Source: Astrobacterium formosum
GTDB lineage: Bacteria > Pseudomonadota > Alphaproteobacteria > Rhizobiales > Xanthobacteraceae
NCBI GenBank assembly: GCA_030848545.1
Contig: JAVDCA010000007.1
Span: forward strand, 1-64,000
DNA length: 64,000 nt
Reading direction: 5' to 3'
Positions 18,469 through 29,968 of the stretch are shown here, in pieces. Numbering within the stretch: the first letter of the stretch is position 1; every line of letters starts with the position of its first letter. Both the position numbers and the translations under genes were made by a program. The notes beneath the pieces were generated by a model, which saw only the letters and a list, made by a program, of their open reading frames with translations, searched no databases and was not told the origin of the DNA.

Positions 18469-19080
18469 TCAGCGCGAAGAGCTTCCGCCGCTGCCGACTG
18501 TCGGGGCGGAGCCCGGCTTGGGCAGGGCTTGTGCGTGCTTCAGGTGCTCCTGCAGTTTCGGCAGGGTCTGCTGCGCGAACTGCTTGAGTTCGGGACTGTC
18601 GCCGGAGCGCGAATAGTCCTGGTAGAGTTTGACCGCCTGCTGATGGCCGGCGACCTGGTCGCTCTTGAACTGGGTTTCGAACTGGGCTCCCGACAACGAC
18701 TGCAGCTTCGTCATCTTCTGCTGGTGGGCGCTGTCGAGCGCGGTCGGCACCTCGACGCCCCGGATTTTCTGCGCGATCGATTTGAGCTGGCCGCTGGCCT
18801 GTTGGTGGTCGTTGACGATCATCTGGCCGAATTCCTTGTAGTCGTCGGAGCTGGCCTTTTGTTGCGCCAACTGGCCGGTCTGGATCTCGAACAGGTCGGT
18901 GATCGCCGCCTTCTGGACGAACTGTCGGGTGGCCGCCGAAACCTTTTGGGACTGGCCTTGAGTCTGTGCGCCCTGAGCCAACGGGTTAGGCGCGCCGCCG
19001 GACGTATTCGGCATCTGTGACTGGGCGTGAGCCGTGACGGTGAGTGCCAGCACCGCGGCGCCAGCGAGCAGTTTTCTCAT
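18469..19080 (-). CDS. DUF4142 secreted protein
   Basis: 203 residues with a signal peptide (MRKLLAGAAVLALTVTAHAQ). The mature part is a DUF4142 helical bundle, ferritin-like in shape: FVQKAAITDLFEIQTGQLA, then FGQMIVNDHQQASGQL, and GHQQAVKLYQDYSRSGDSPE to QTLPKLQEHLKHAQAL. Conserved Glu/His positions (IVNDH, QEHLKHA) are kept. DUF4142 proteins are predicted periplasmic proteins linked to stress in soil bacteria; the biochemical role is unknown. Ends in a Gly/Ser-rich tail. Confidence 0.85.
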   Translation of the reverse strand: MRKLLAGAAVLALTVTAHAQSQMPNTSGGAPNPLAQGAQTQGQSQKVSAATRQFVQKAAITDLFEIQTGQLAQQKASSDDYKEFGQMIVNDHQQASGQLKSIAQKIRGVEVPTALDSAHQQKMTKLQSLSGAQFETQFKSDQVAGHQQAVKLYQDYSRSGDSPELKQFAQQTLPKLQEHLKHAQALPKPGSAPTVGSGGSSSR

Positions 19081-19195
19081 GATGTCGTTCTCCCGGAACA
19101 ATGGCCGCCGCACGATGCGGGGACTTGGCACCAATGCGTCGCGGCCATGACCGTTCCGGGAACCGGCGCATCCAAGCGCACGGACATCGGGATTG

Positions 19196-19222
19196 AAAAC
19201 GCCGGGCGGAAAGCCGCCCGGC
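19196..19222 (-). terminator. Intrinsic terminator downstream of ssb
   Basis: On the minus strand GCCGGGCGG (19214-19222) pairs with CCGCCCGGC (19201-19209) around CTTT, followed by GTTTTC. It lies after the ssb stop and before the DUF4142 start, well placed to end the ssb transcript. A second perfect 12-bp hairpin (AGACAGACCCGT, 19260-19271 with 19277-19288) lies closer to ssb but has no U-tract. Confidence 0.6.
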
Positions 19223-19363
19223 GCATGTACAGAGACGTCGTGTTGGATTGACCACCTTCAGACAGACCCGTTTCAGACGGGTCTGTCTTGCGTTGCCGCC
19301 CGACTCTGGCCCGGCCCGCCATCGGGCGGGCCGCCATGTCCACGACGCGCTGCCGCAAGCAGC

Positions 19364-19861
19364 TCAGAACGGGATTTCGTCGTCCATGTCGTCGCGCTTG
19401 CCCGCCATGGCGGGTCGGCGTTCGCGTGAGCCACCGGACGGACCGGAGGAGCCGAAATCATTGCCGTTGTCGGAGCCCATATCGCCGCCGCCACCGCCGC
19501 CGCTGCCGGCACGGCCATCGAGCATCACCAGGACGGCGTTGAAGCCCTGCAGCACGACCTCGGTGGAGTACTTGTCCTGGCCGGACTGGTCCTGCCATTT
19601 GCGCGTCTGCAACTGGCCTTCGAGATAGATCTTCGAGCCCTTCTTCAGGTACTGCTCGGCGACTTTGCAGAGGCCTTCGCTGAAGATCACCACCCGGTGC
19701 CATTCGGTCTTTTCCTTGCGCTCGCCGGACGTCTTGTCACGCCAGGTCTCGGAGGTGGCGATGCGCAGATTGGCGATCGGCCGCCCGTCCTGGGTCCGGC
19801 GGATTTCCGGATCGGCGCCGAGATTGCCGATCAGGATGACCTTGTTGACGCTGCCTGCCAT
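19364..19861 (-). CDS. ssb: Single-stranded DNA-binding protein
   Basis: 165 residues. The OB fold opens [20 protein letters not shown] and includes [31 protein letters not shown] and [14 protein letters not shown] Gly/Ser-rich linker leads to the acidic tip DDMDDEIPF that binds SSB partner proteins. ATG 19859-19861 gives MAGSVNKV, the family N-terminus in this group. A LexA box lies 255 bp upstream at 20116-20130, as expected for SOS control of ssb in alphaproteobacteria. Confidence 0.96.
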   Translation of the reverse strand: MAGSVNKVILIGNLGADPEIRRTQDGRPIANLRIATSETWRDKTSGERKEKTEWHRVVIFSEGLCKVAEQYLKKGSKIYLEGQLQTRKWQDQSGQDKYSTEVVLQGFNAVLVMLDGRAGSGGGGGGDMGSDNGNDFGSSGPSGGSRERRPAMAGKRDDMDDEIPF

Positions 19862-20115
19862 GTCGCTCTCCCAAGAACCGAATACCAAAAAACCGGCTAC
19901 CAAACCGGCATCGCTACCAAAGAAGTGGTGTCACGCTTTCCTAGACCGACGCCGGGCGCCAACCTAGGCCCTCGCCGTCGCCCGGCAAGGACGATCCGTC
20001 TTTTCCACAGTCCGACCGATCTGAAGTCCGACCGATCTGCAGTCCCACCGGCCTGACGGTCATATGGTCCGCCGTCGCCGGAGTCGAAAGGTCGCCTGCG
20101 CGCGATCAGGCGAAT

Positions 20116-20130
20116 GTTCTCTATTTGTTC
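20116..20130. promoter_or_regulatory. LexA box (SOS operator), ssb side
   Basis: GTTC-TCTATTT-GTTC matches the alphaproteobacterial LexA operator GTTC-N7-GTTC exactly. It lies in the 434-base gap between ssb (minus, starts 19861) and an SMP-30-type gene (plus, starts 20296). In many relatives ssb and uvrA diverge around such boxes, so this is most likely the ssb operator. The rest of the gap holds no gene that I can support. Confidence 0.75.
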
Positions 20131-20295
20131 ATATCACCCCGCTGCGCCGATCGCAACAAGTGCCGGGCACGACCTCCCCATACCATCCACCGAATTTTTC
20201 GAACTCCCGTTGCGCCTGCCTCAATTGCCTTCTTTCCATGCGGTAACATTTGGCAGCCTCCGCGCGAGGCGGAGGTCGATGAGGAGGACATCCCG

Positions 20296-21432
<1,137 letters not shown>

Positions 21433-21482
21433 TCGTCCAAGCACTTGTGGTCAGCGGGAAAATCCGCTGGCCTCCGGCGCGC

Positions 21483-21497
21483 GTTCTCGCTACGTTC
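21483..21497. promoter_or_regulatory. LexA box (SOS operator), uvrA side
   Basis: GTTC-TCGCTAC-GTTC is a second exact match to GTTC-N7-GTTC, 57 bp before the uvrA start codon and 50 bp after the stop of the SMP-30-type gene. Its position next to uvrA fits SOS induction of this gene from its own promoter. Confidence 0.8.
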
Positions 21498-21554
21498 CAC
21501 GTGAAACACGCGCGCCGGCGACGATTCATCGCCGCGACATGATTTTCGAAGGCG

Positions 21555-24614
<3,060 letters not shown>

Positions 24615-24676
24615 TATCTGGACGCCGCGGCGACCTGTGTTATGGTTCGACGAAACCAATAACGACGGCGACGCTC

Positions 24677-24985
24677 ATGAGCGATGTCACCCGCGTGGAA
24701 TTCGAAGCTCGGACCGGCGTTCTCGAACGCGAAGTCGAGGGCGAAAAGATGGTCACGCGCCATATCCTCGAACAAACGCGGCGCAACAGCGACGACCTCG
24801 CGGCGATCAAGTCGCGCCTCGACCGCGTCGAGCAGAAAGTCGACGGCGTCGCCCAAGAGATCGGTGGCTTGCGCGGCGACATGACTGGCTTGCGCGGTAC
24901 CGTCAGTGGTCTGGCCGACAGCCTGTCCCGCATGGTCGCCGACGTGCTGCGCGAGGTCACGCGCAATCGCGGCGGCAAGACTTGA
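24677..24985 (+). CDS. Small coiled-coil protein
   Basis: 102 residues beginning MSDVTRVEFEARTGVLEREV. Heptad-like spacing runs through most of it (DDLAAIKSRLDRVEQKVDGV, then repeats of GGLRGDMTGLRGTVSGLADS), suggesting a parallel coiled coil with a flexible Gly-rich middle; no membrane segment. It starts 62 bp after uvrA and is followed by the duplicated uvrA fragment, so it lies inside a segment disturbed by duplication. Similar short coiled-coil proteins are common in Rhizobiales; function unknown. Confidence 0.6.
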   Translation: MSDVTRVEFEARTGVLEREVEGEKMVTRHILEQTRRNSDDLAAIKSRLDRVEQKVDGVAQEIGGLRGDMTGLRGTVSGLADSLSRMVADVLREVTRNRGGKT

Positions 24986-25039
24986 GCAGAGGCAAGACTT
25001 GAACCGCCGATTTCGCGACACCGGTTCGGCCACCTCACG

Positions 25040-25372
25040 ATGATCGAGGCCAGCCGCCCACTCTGCACCTCCGACGAACCGACCGTCAGTCTGCGCTTCC
25101 ACGACGTCAAAGAACTCCTGCAGGTGCTGCATGAGTTGACCGACCAGGGTAACACGGTCGGCGTCATCGAGCACAATCTCGAAGCGATCAAAACCGCCGA
25201 ATGGATCATCGACCTCGGCTACGAAGGCGGCGACGGCGGCGGCGAAATCGTCGCGGCCGGCACACCGGAGGAGATCGTCAAGGTAGGGCGGAGTTATACG
25301 GGGCAGTTCTTGAAGTCGGTGCTGGCGCGGCGTGAGGGCGGGAAGAGGAAGCGGGTCGAGGCGGCGGAGTAA
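25040..25372 (+). pseudogene. Duplicated C-terminal fragment of uvrA
   Basis: From [20 protein letters not shown] (25073) to the end KRVEAAE, the 99 residues match the last 99 residues of UvrA at 80 positions by hand count, with no gaps. They include the D-loop/H-loop segment [20 protein letters not shown]. Walker A, the signature motif and both zinc modules are absent, so it cannot be a working ATPase. The reading frame is open over the whole copy, and changes such as TTGL to TVSL destroy the Walker B follow-on motif. It is a partial tandem duplication separated by the coiled-coil gene, probably non-functional. Confidence 0.85.
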
Positions 25373-25380
25373 TAAATAAA

Positions 25381-25756
25381 ATGAGCGGACCTGATCCACG
25401 ACGCCAAAGGGAGGGTTGGCTTACCCTTGAACGTCTCTTTGTTGAGGCTGGACACTGTTGGATCGTTCATTACTCGTGCGAAAGCTTTTATGATCGACCC
25501 GAAGGGCGCTCCCTCGTATAACTTCGATCGTCGTCCGTAAATTGGACAGCGGACAAACCGTATCATTTTCCATTCACCAAATAACCGAACGGAAACACGT
25601 TGCATTCCAGGAAATTGAAAGCCATTACGATGATCTTGAACATGAAATGTTAGATGATTTTTTTCACATCTACGCTCCCATCAAGGCTCGACATATCTGC
25701 GCTGGAATATGAGAGATATCAATTATGGGTTTCCCGCGATCGAGCGGTGCGCGAAG
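25381..25756 (+). pseudogene. AT-richer gene with two frameshifts, unknown family
   Basis: Three frames join into one plausible protein of about 125 residues: MSGPDPRRQREGWLTLERLF and VEAGHCWIVHYSCESFYDRP (25381-25505), then ITSIVVRKLDSGQTVSFSIH to DLEHEMLDDFFHIYAPIKAR after a shift between about 25500 and 25520, then WNMRDINYGFPAIE after a second shift near 25702. Base composition is clearly lower in GC than the neighbours. The 3' end is lost at a junction with repeat-type DNA. The WNMRDxNYGF block looks conserved, but I cannot name the family; functions linked to defence islands are possible but unproven. Confidence 0.5.
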
Positions 25757-25815
25757 GCAATTGCGGCAAGGCCCTCAGGGGCAGAGCGGCGAAGTGAGCG
25801 TCGTCTGGATGAGGC

Positions 25816-25856
25816 AAGCGTAGCCCGGATGGAGCGCAGCGCCATCCGGGGTTTTT
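25816..25856. repeat. AGCGTAGCCCGGATGG-type hairpin repeat
   Basis: AGCGTAGCCCGGATGG followed by GAGCGCAGCG and CCATCCGGGGTTTTTGC. Arms CCCGGATGG (25823-25831) and CCATCCGGG (25841-25849) pair perfectly. This is a widely dispersed intergenic repeat in proteobacteria. With its T-run it may also end plus-strand transcription ahead of the convergent toxin gene. Confidence 0.75.
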
Positions 25857-25900
25857 GCTCCCGCTACGAAGAGTCTGCAGGGCTGGTCGACATGCCCGGA

Positions 25901-26263
25901 TCACCCCCTTCGAAGCGAACGTGATCGAAACCGACCTGCCTCGACGATTGTATAGCGGCCGAACAGACCATCACCGAAGTAGGCGACCGCCGCCTGGAGC
26001 CGGGGCATGGCGACCTTCAAAGCGGGATCGATCCGCAACAGCACGAGACCCGGAACGCCGCCGCCCCGCCTGAACACCAGGTCGCCGAAATCCTTGTCTT
26101 CGGTCAGAAGCAGCCGAACATCCGCCTGGGCGCGTGCCAGCACGGCGGCGTCGCTCTCCGAAGGCGCAACTTCGGCCATATAGACGACGTCGTGGCCCGT
26201 AGCGCGCAGCCCGGCGACGAGCGCGGCACTCACGCACTCGTCGGCGAGCCAGCGCACCGTCAA
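25901..26263 (-). CDS. DUF5615 PIN-like toxin
   Basis: 120 residues. The PIN-like (Mut7-C) acidic residues are visible: WLADECVSAALVAGLRATGH near the start, then SESDAAVLARAQADVRLLLT and EDKDFGDLVF, then GLVLLRID. This matches DUF5615 proteins, predicted ribonucleases encoded after DUF433 antitoxins. Its ATG overlaps the stop of the DUF433 gene by four bases (26260-26263), the classic coupled arrangement. Toxicity is inferred from family and layout. Confidence 0.82.
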   Translation of the reverse strand: MTVRWLADECVSAALVAGLRATGHDVVYMAEVAPSESDAAVLARAQADVRLLLTEDKDFGDLVFRRGGGVPGLVLLRIDPALKVAMPRLQAAVAYFGDGLFGRYTIVEAGRFRSRSLRRG

Positions 26264-26481
26264 CCGTAGACCAGATCTTCGTCGGCCAAATAGTCGGCCG
26301 CGAACGCCTGCGCGGCGCGAATGTCGGCCGGCGTCAGGCGCGGATGCTCAGCCATGATCGCCTCGGCGCTCATGCCGGCGCCGAGCTTGCGCAGGATCGT
26401 CTCGACCGGCAGGCGCGTGCCGCGGATCACAGGCTTGCCGCCCATGATGTCGGGATTGATTTCGATCCGCTCGTGCGTCAC
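26260..26481 (-). CDS. DUF433 antitoxin
   Basis: 73 residues from a GTG at 26479-26481, where homology begins (THERIEINPDIMGGKPVIRG). It continues TRLPVETILRKLGAGMSAEA and HPRLTPADIRAAQAFAADYL, the DUF433 winged-helix pattern. It is the upstream partner of a DUF5615 PIN-like toxin with a four-base overlap. Likely autoregulates the pair by DNA binding (family inference). Frames extending upstream of the GTG run through a palindromic repeat and are not coding. Confidence 0.82.
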   Translation of the reverse strand: MTHERIEINPDIMGGKPVIRGTRLPVETILRKLGAGMSAEAIMAEHPRLTPADIRAAQAFAADYLADEDLVYG

Positions 26482-26565
26482 GGCGCGCCTCGCCTGTTCG
26501 TCGCCACCGCAGAATAGCACACCAAGGGAGCGGCTGCGAAGGGCGTCAGGCCCGGCTTCGGGTGG

Positions 26566-26611
26566 CCACATCCTTCGAGACGGGCGCAAACGCGCCCTCC
26601 TCAGGATGAGG
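26566..26611. repeat. Extragenic copy of the repeat found in uvrA
   Basis: A palindromic element beginning CCACATCCTTCGAGACGGGC and ending CCTCCTCAGGATGAGG. Its reverse complement aligns along the whole 46 bp with the element inside uvrA (22389-22434). It lies between the DUF433 gene and the NAD(P)-binding protein gene at 26730, where no gene is seen. This is a common Rhizobiales repeat form (CCTCATCCTGAGGAG...CGAAGGATG). Confidence 0.8.
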
Positions 26612-26729
26612 TCGTCCGGCGGACGATTGCGGCAATGTTGGCATTCGGAATGCATGCGCTGCCGTGATAGACTCTCCGGACGCGCGTACAGACTGCGCCC
26701 ACGCTTCTCCAAACCTCAGGACTTCACCC

Positions 26730-27389
26730 ATGCCCTTGCGCGTCATCATCACCGGATCGACCGGCATGGTCGGCGAAGGCGTGCTGCTCGAATGCCTGGA
26801 CAGCCCGGATGTCGGCGAGGTGCTGGTGATCAATCGCCGGCCACTCGGGCGCCAGCATGCCAAGCTGCGCGAAATCGTCCACGGCGACTTCTTCGATCTG
26901 GCGCCGATCGAGGCCGAACTTGCCGGCTACGACGCCTGCTTCTTCTGCCTCGGGGTTTCGTCGATCGGCATGGCCGAGGCGGACTACCGGCGTGTCACCC
27001 ACGACTTGACGCTCGGCTTCGCGCGCGCGCTCGCCCGGCACAATCCCGGCATGACGTTCTGCTACGTTACCGGCGCCGGCACCGATAGCAGCGAAAAGGG
27101 ACGGCTCGCCTGGGCGCGCATCAAGGGCGCGACCGAGAACGCCCTGATGGCCATGTTCGCGAACGCCTACATGTTCCGGCCCGGCTTCATGAAGCCGTCG
27201 CCCGGGCAGAGGAACCTGAAGCGGCTTTACGCCTACCTCGCCTGGATCTATCCGCTCGGCCGCCGTCTCTATCCGGCCGGCTTCTGCACGCTGCACGAGG
27301 TCGGCCGCGCCATGATCAACGCCGCCCGCAAGGGCTATTCGCGGCACGTTCTCGAAGTGCCGGACATCGTCCGGCTGGCCGAGGCTTGA
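26730..27389 (+). CDS. NAD(P)-binding Rossmann protein, atypical SDR/epimerase-like
   Basis: 219 residues from ATG 26730. The nucleotide-binding motif GSTGMVGEG is at residues 9-17, with INRRPLG where the cofactor-discriminating loop lies, FFCLGVSSIGMAEADYRR, and FCYVTGAGTDSSEKGRLAWA. There is no clear YxxxK catalytic pair, as in the NAD(P)H-binding family related to NmrA/HTATIP2-like proteins. It may be a redox-sensing or oxidoreductase protein. No operon link: convergent with the AAA ATPase gene 23 bp downstream. Confidence 0.75.
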   Translation: MPLRVIITGSTGMVGEGVLLECLDSPDVGEVLVINRRPLGRQHAKLREIVHGDFFDLAPIEAELAGYDACFFCLGVSSIGMAEADYRRVTHDLTLGFARALARHNPGMTFCYVTGAGTDSSEKGRLAWARIKGATENALMAMFANAYMFRPGFMKPSPGQRNLKRLYAYLAWIYPLGRRLYPAGFCTLHEVGRAMINAARKGYSRHVLEVPDIVRLAEA

Positions 27390-27412
27390 GCCATACGAGC
27401 AGCCCCGTCGGA

Positions 27413-28180
27413 CTACGCGTCCAGGACACTCGCCACGAACCCGTGCGGGTCGCCCCAGAACGCGCGCAACAGGCGGAAGTGATCGGTGTCCTCGACGCGC
27501 ACCGGATCAAGGCCGTATTTGGACAAGGCCAGCAATCTCGCGCCCGGATAGGCCATCAGGAGCGGCGCGTGGGTGGCCATGATGACCTGGCAAATGCCCG
27601 AACCGTCCATGCGCCGCAGGAGTTTCAGGAACTCGATCTGGCGCGATGGCGACAGGGCCGATTCCGGTTCGTCGAAAACGAACAGGCCCTGGCGCCGGCA
27701 ACGCTCCTCGAAGAAGCGCAAAAAGCCCTCGCCGTGCGAATGGGACAGGAAGTCGGGGGGCAGTCCGCCGCTGTCGAGGGCAGACTCGTCGAGATAGCGC
27801 GCGACCGAAAAGAAGCTCTCGGCGCGGAAGAACCAGCCGTTGGTGATCTTCGGCAGCCAGCTCGCCCGCAACGCCTTCGACAGTCCGCCCCCCATGGTCT
27901 CGACCGCCTTGCCGTGGTCGACCGGCCGATAGCCCTTGCCGCCGCCGGCTTCGTCATAGCCGGCCAGCGCGGCGAGGCCCTCCAGGAGCGTCGATTTTCC
28001 GGTGCCGTTCTCGCCAACGATGATGGTGATGGCGTGGTCGAATTGAAGATCAAACCCGCGCTGCAGGAAGGGCAAACAGAACGGATAGGCGGTGGCGTCC
28101 GAGACTTTGTCCGGATCGAGCCACAGCCGCCTGAGATAGGGCGCCGGCAAATTGACGGGACGTCGTCTGCTGTAGCCCAC
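27413..28180 (-). CDS. AAA ATPase (AAA_15/AAA_21-like, ABC-type fold)
   Basis: 255 residues from a GTG at 28178-28180. Walker A is VGENGTGKSTLLEGLAALAG. The signature-like LSHSHGEGFL precedes a Walker B/D-loop FVFDEPESALSPSRQIEFLK and the H-loop ATHAPLLMAYPGA. This is the ABC-ATPase/SMC-like head found in AAA_15 and AAA_21 proteins, some of which work in defence systems with a nuclease partner. No partner gene is adjacent: neighbours are an NAD(P)-binding gene and a small secreted protein gene. Free-standing versions are common and their role is unknown. Confidence 0.82.
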   Translation of the reverse strand: MGYSRRRPVNLPAPYLRRLWLDPDKVSDATAYPFCLPFLQRGFDLQFDHAITIIVGENGTGKSTLLEGLAALAGYDEAGGGKGYRPVDHGKAVETMGGGLSKALRASWLPKITNGWFFRAESFFSVARYLDESALDSGGLPPDFLSHSHGEGFLRFFEERCRRQGLFVFDEPESALSPSRQIEFLKLLRRMDGSGICQVIMATHAPLLMAYPGARLLALSKYGLDPVRVEDTDHFRLLRAFWGDPHGFVASVLDA

Positions 28181-28276
28181 GGACCTGACGCTCGCATTGG
28201 CGGGGCCCGCTTTATATCAATCTCGCCGGCAGCGTGCATCATCCCTTCCGCGTTCACCGCACGTCGGCGGAGAGAA

Positions 28277-28308
28277 CCGGACGATGCACGAGCACCGTCC
28301 GGGGTTTT
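28277..28308 (+). terminator. Orphan plus-strand terminator-like hairpin
   Basis: CCGGACG (28277-28283) and CGTCCGG (28296-28302) form a stem followed by GGTTTTGTTT on the plus strand. Both flanking genes are on the minus strand, so no annotated plus-strand gene needs it. A TTATAT hexamer with TTGGCG about 17 bp upstream (28196-28219) could drive a transcript of about 90 nt ending here, that is, a possible small RNA. Confidence 0.4.
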
Positions 28309-28386
28309 GTTTCGATCCATACAGCACGTGGCCCTGCTCAGGTCGGGTGACCGTAGCTGGCCCGTGAACAATCGGCCGCCCTCGCC

Positions 28387-28851
28387 TTACGGCGCGCGCT
28401 TGACCTCGCTGCAGCTCGCCACCGCGGACGCGTTCTTGCCGCCCGGATGGGCGTAGCAGAACGTCATCGTGTTCTTGCGGTGGATCTTGCCAAGAAAGAT
28501 GCCGTCGGTGTCGGCGACGATGAACTCGCGGTTCTTCTTGCCGGACAGGACGCCGACAAAGCCTTCCGTGGTGGCCTCGCCCTTGCCGGACAGCGTCGTC
28601 ACGCCCCAGAAGCGGCGGCCGTCCTGGCCGCTGATCTCGATCACCAGATCCTTTTCGAACAGGCCGGGCTTTTCGAACGTGCCGGCATTGCTCGGCCAGT
28701 GGCCGCCGCTGCCGGCCACGATGGTGTGCGACTTGCCGACCCATTTGCCTTTCAGGTCGGGGGCGGTGTCGGCCGCCAGCGCCAGCGCCGGGCACGCCAC
28801 CATGAGGGCGACGGCGGCGATCAGGCGAGTCCGGGTCGGTTTTGTCATCAT
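28387..28851 (-). CDS. Small periplasmic protein of unknown function
   Basis: 154 residues (or 153 from the second Met). The signal peptide is TRLIAAVALMVACPALALAA. The mature part begins DLKGKWVGKSHTIVAG and is rich in beta strands with alternating polar residues (DLVIEISGQDGRRFWGVTTL, FIVADTDGIFLGKI), suggesting a small lipocalin- or avidin-like barrel. Two Cys near the end (TFCYAHPGG, VASCSEV) may pair. I do not recognise a named family. No operon partner. Confidence 0.65.
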   Translation of the reverse strand: MMTKPTRTRLIAAVALMVACPALALAADTAPDLKGKWVGKSHTIVAGSGGHWPSNAGTFEKPGLFEKDLVIEISGQDGRRFWGVTTLSGKGEATTEGFVGVLSGKKNREFIVADTDGIFLGKIHRKNTMTFCYAHPGGKNASAVASCSEVKRAP

Positions 28852-29139
28852 TTGTCCCTTCGATGCGCCGGACCGGGCGGTCCGGGCGCGGATGTGGTGA
28901 CGGCGGGAGCACGATGGCCCAAACTAGCGCGGGCCGAATTAGCCGATGGTTACGCCAAGCGCGGAAACAGGGCGGCCATCGTGCTTTTGACGGCGAGCAG
29001 CACGAGCCCCGACCGTTGGGAACCAGCCGCATACCTGCCGAGGGTATGGACCGACGGTCCGGCGCGCTGTCGTGGGCCCCGTGATCACGGCGCCGCGCAC
29101 ATTGACCGCGGCCCACGCACCAAATCTCCTTACGGCGCG

Positions 29140-29757
29140 TCACGTCCCGCTCGCCGCCTTGTCCTTCTCCTCCGCGCGGCGATATGCCTCCCGGGCGTTG
29201 AGCCGCGCCACGTAGCCGGCGAGGTCGGCCCGCTGCGGCATCATGCCGAACGCCATGCCGAAACGCAGGGCCGAGCCGATGACGACGTCCGCGGCGGTGA
29301 ACTGCTCGCCCATGAGATACGGCCCGGGAGTCACCGCCTGGGCGACGATATCGAGCAGCGCGTCGAGAGGCCGGTAGCCGATCGCAGTCGGCGGCGGGTC
29401 CTCCCGACGCGGGAATTTCGCGTCCATCATCGCCGGCTCAATGGCGCTCGCATTGAACAGCGCCCATCGCAGATAGGGGCCGCGGCGCGGGTCGCCCACG
29501 GGAATCGCGAGGCCGGCCCGGGGAAACGCATCGGCGAGATAGAGGCAGATCGCCGCCACTTCGGTGGTCGCCACGCCCTTGTGCACGATCGCCGGCACCT
29601 TGCCCTGCGGATTGATGGCGAGATAGTCCGGTCTGCGGCCCTCCCCGCCCCTGAGGTCGAGGAGCCTGGTCTCATAGGGCTCGCCCACCTCCTCCAGCAT
29701 CCAGCGCACGATGCCGCCGCGTGACGGAATGGCGTGATAGAAGACGAGATCGTTCAT
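29140..29757 (-). CDS. Glutathione S-transferase family protein
   Basis: 205 residues. The thioredoxin-like N-domain starts LVFYHAIPSRGGIVRWMLEE, with Ser at the usual catalytic Ser/Tyr/Cys position, and includes the cis-Pro segment INPQGKVPAIVHKGVATTE with the T-E glutathione contacts. The all-helical C-domain includes GPYLMGEQFTAADVVIGSAL, the N-capping box. It conjugates or reduces with glutathione in the cytoplasm; substrate unknown. The gap 28852-29139 upstream of the next gene has no supportable gene. Confidence 0.9.
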   Translation of the reverse strand: MNDLVFYHAIPSRGGIVRWMLEEVGEPYETRLLDLRGGEGRRPDYLAINPQGKVPAIVHKGVATTEVAAICLYLADAFPRAGLAIPVGDPRRGPYLRWALFNASAIEPAMMDAKFPRREDPPPTAIGYRPLDALLDIVAQAVTPGPYLMGEQFTAADVVIGSALRFGMAFGMMPQRADLAGYVARLNAREAYRRAEEKDKAASGT

Positions 29758-29968
29758 GGCTCCTCCCGCATCGGCATCGACGGATCCCGTCCGGCATGCC
29801 TGTTGATGTGTTCGACGACATCATCATAGGGGTGGCTCGACTTGGCCGCCACCGCGCCGCCTGCCCATCGTGGCGCGGCGGTCGGTCGGCGGCCCGGCGG
29901 CCTTCGCGCCCGCCCCTCGGCCTGCTAGCATCCGGCCTGCGGCGCCGGACGCCGGCAAGGGGCCCGAT

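Noticed and set aside
25294-25605. 103-codon minus-strand frame
   Set aside because: Overlaps the uvrA duplicate and the frameshifted plus-strand gene, both of which have better protein character.
28842-29084. Plus-strand frame in the gap before the GST gene
   Set aside because: Arg/Ser/Gly-rich, begins inside another gene's signal peptide region, no ribosome-binding site.
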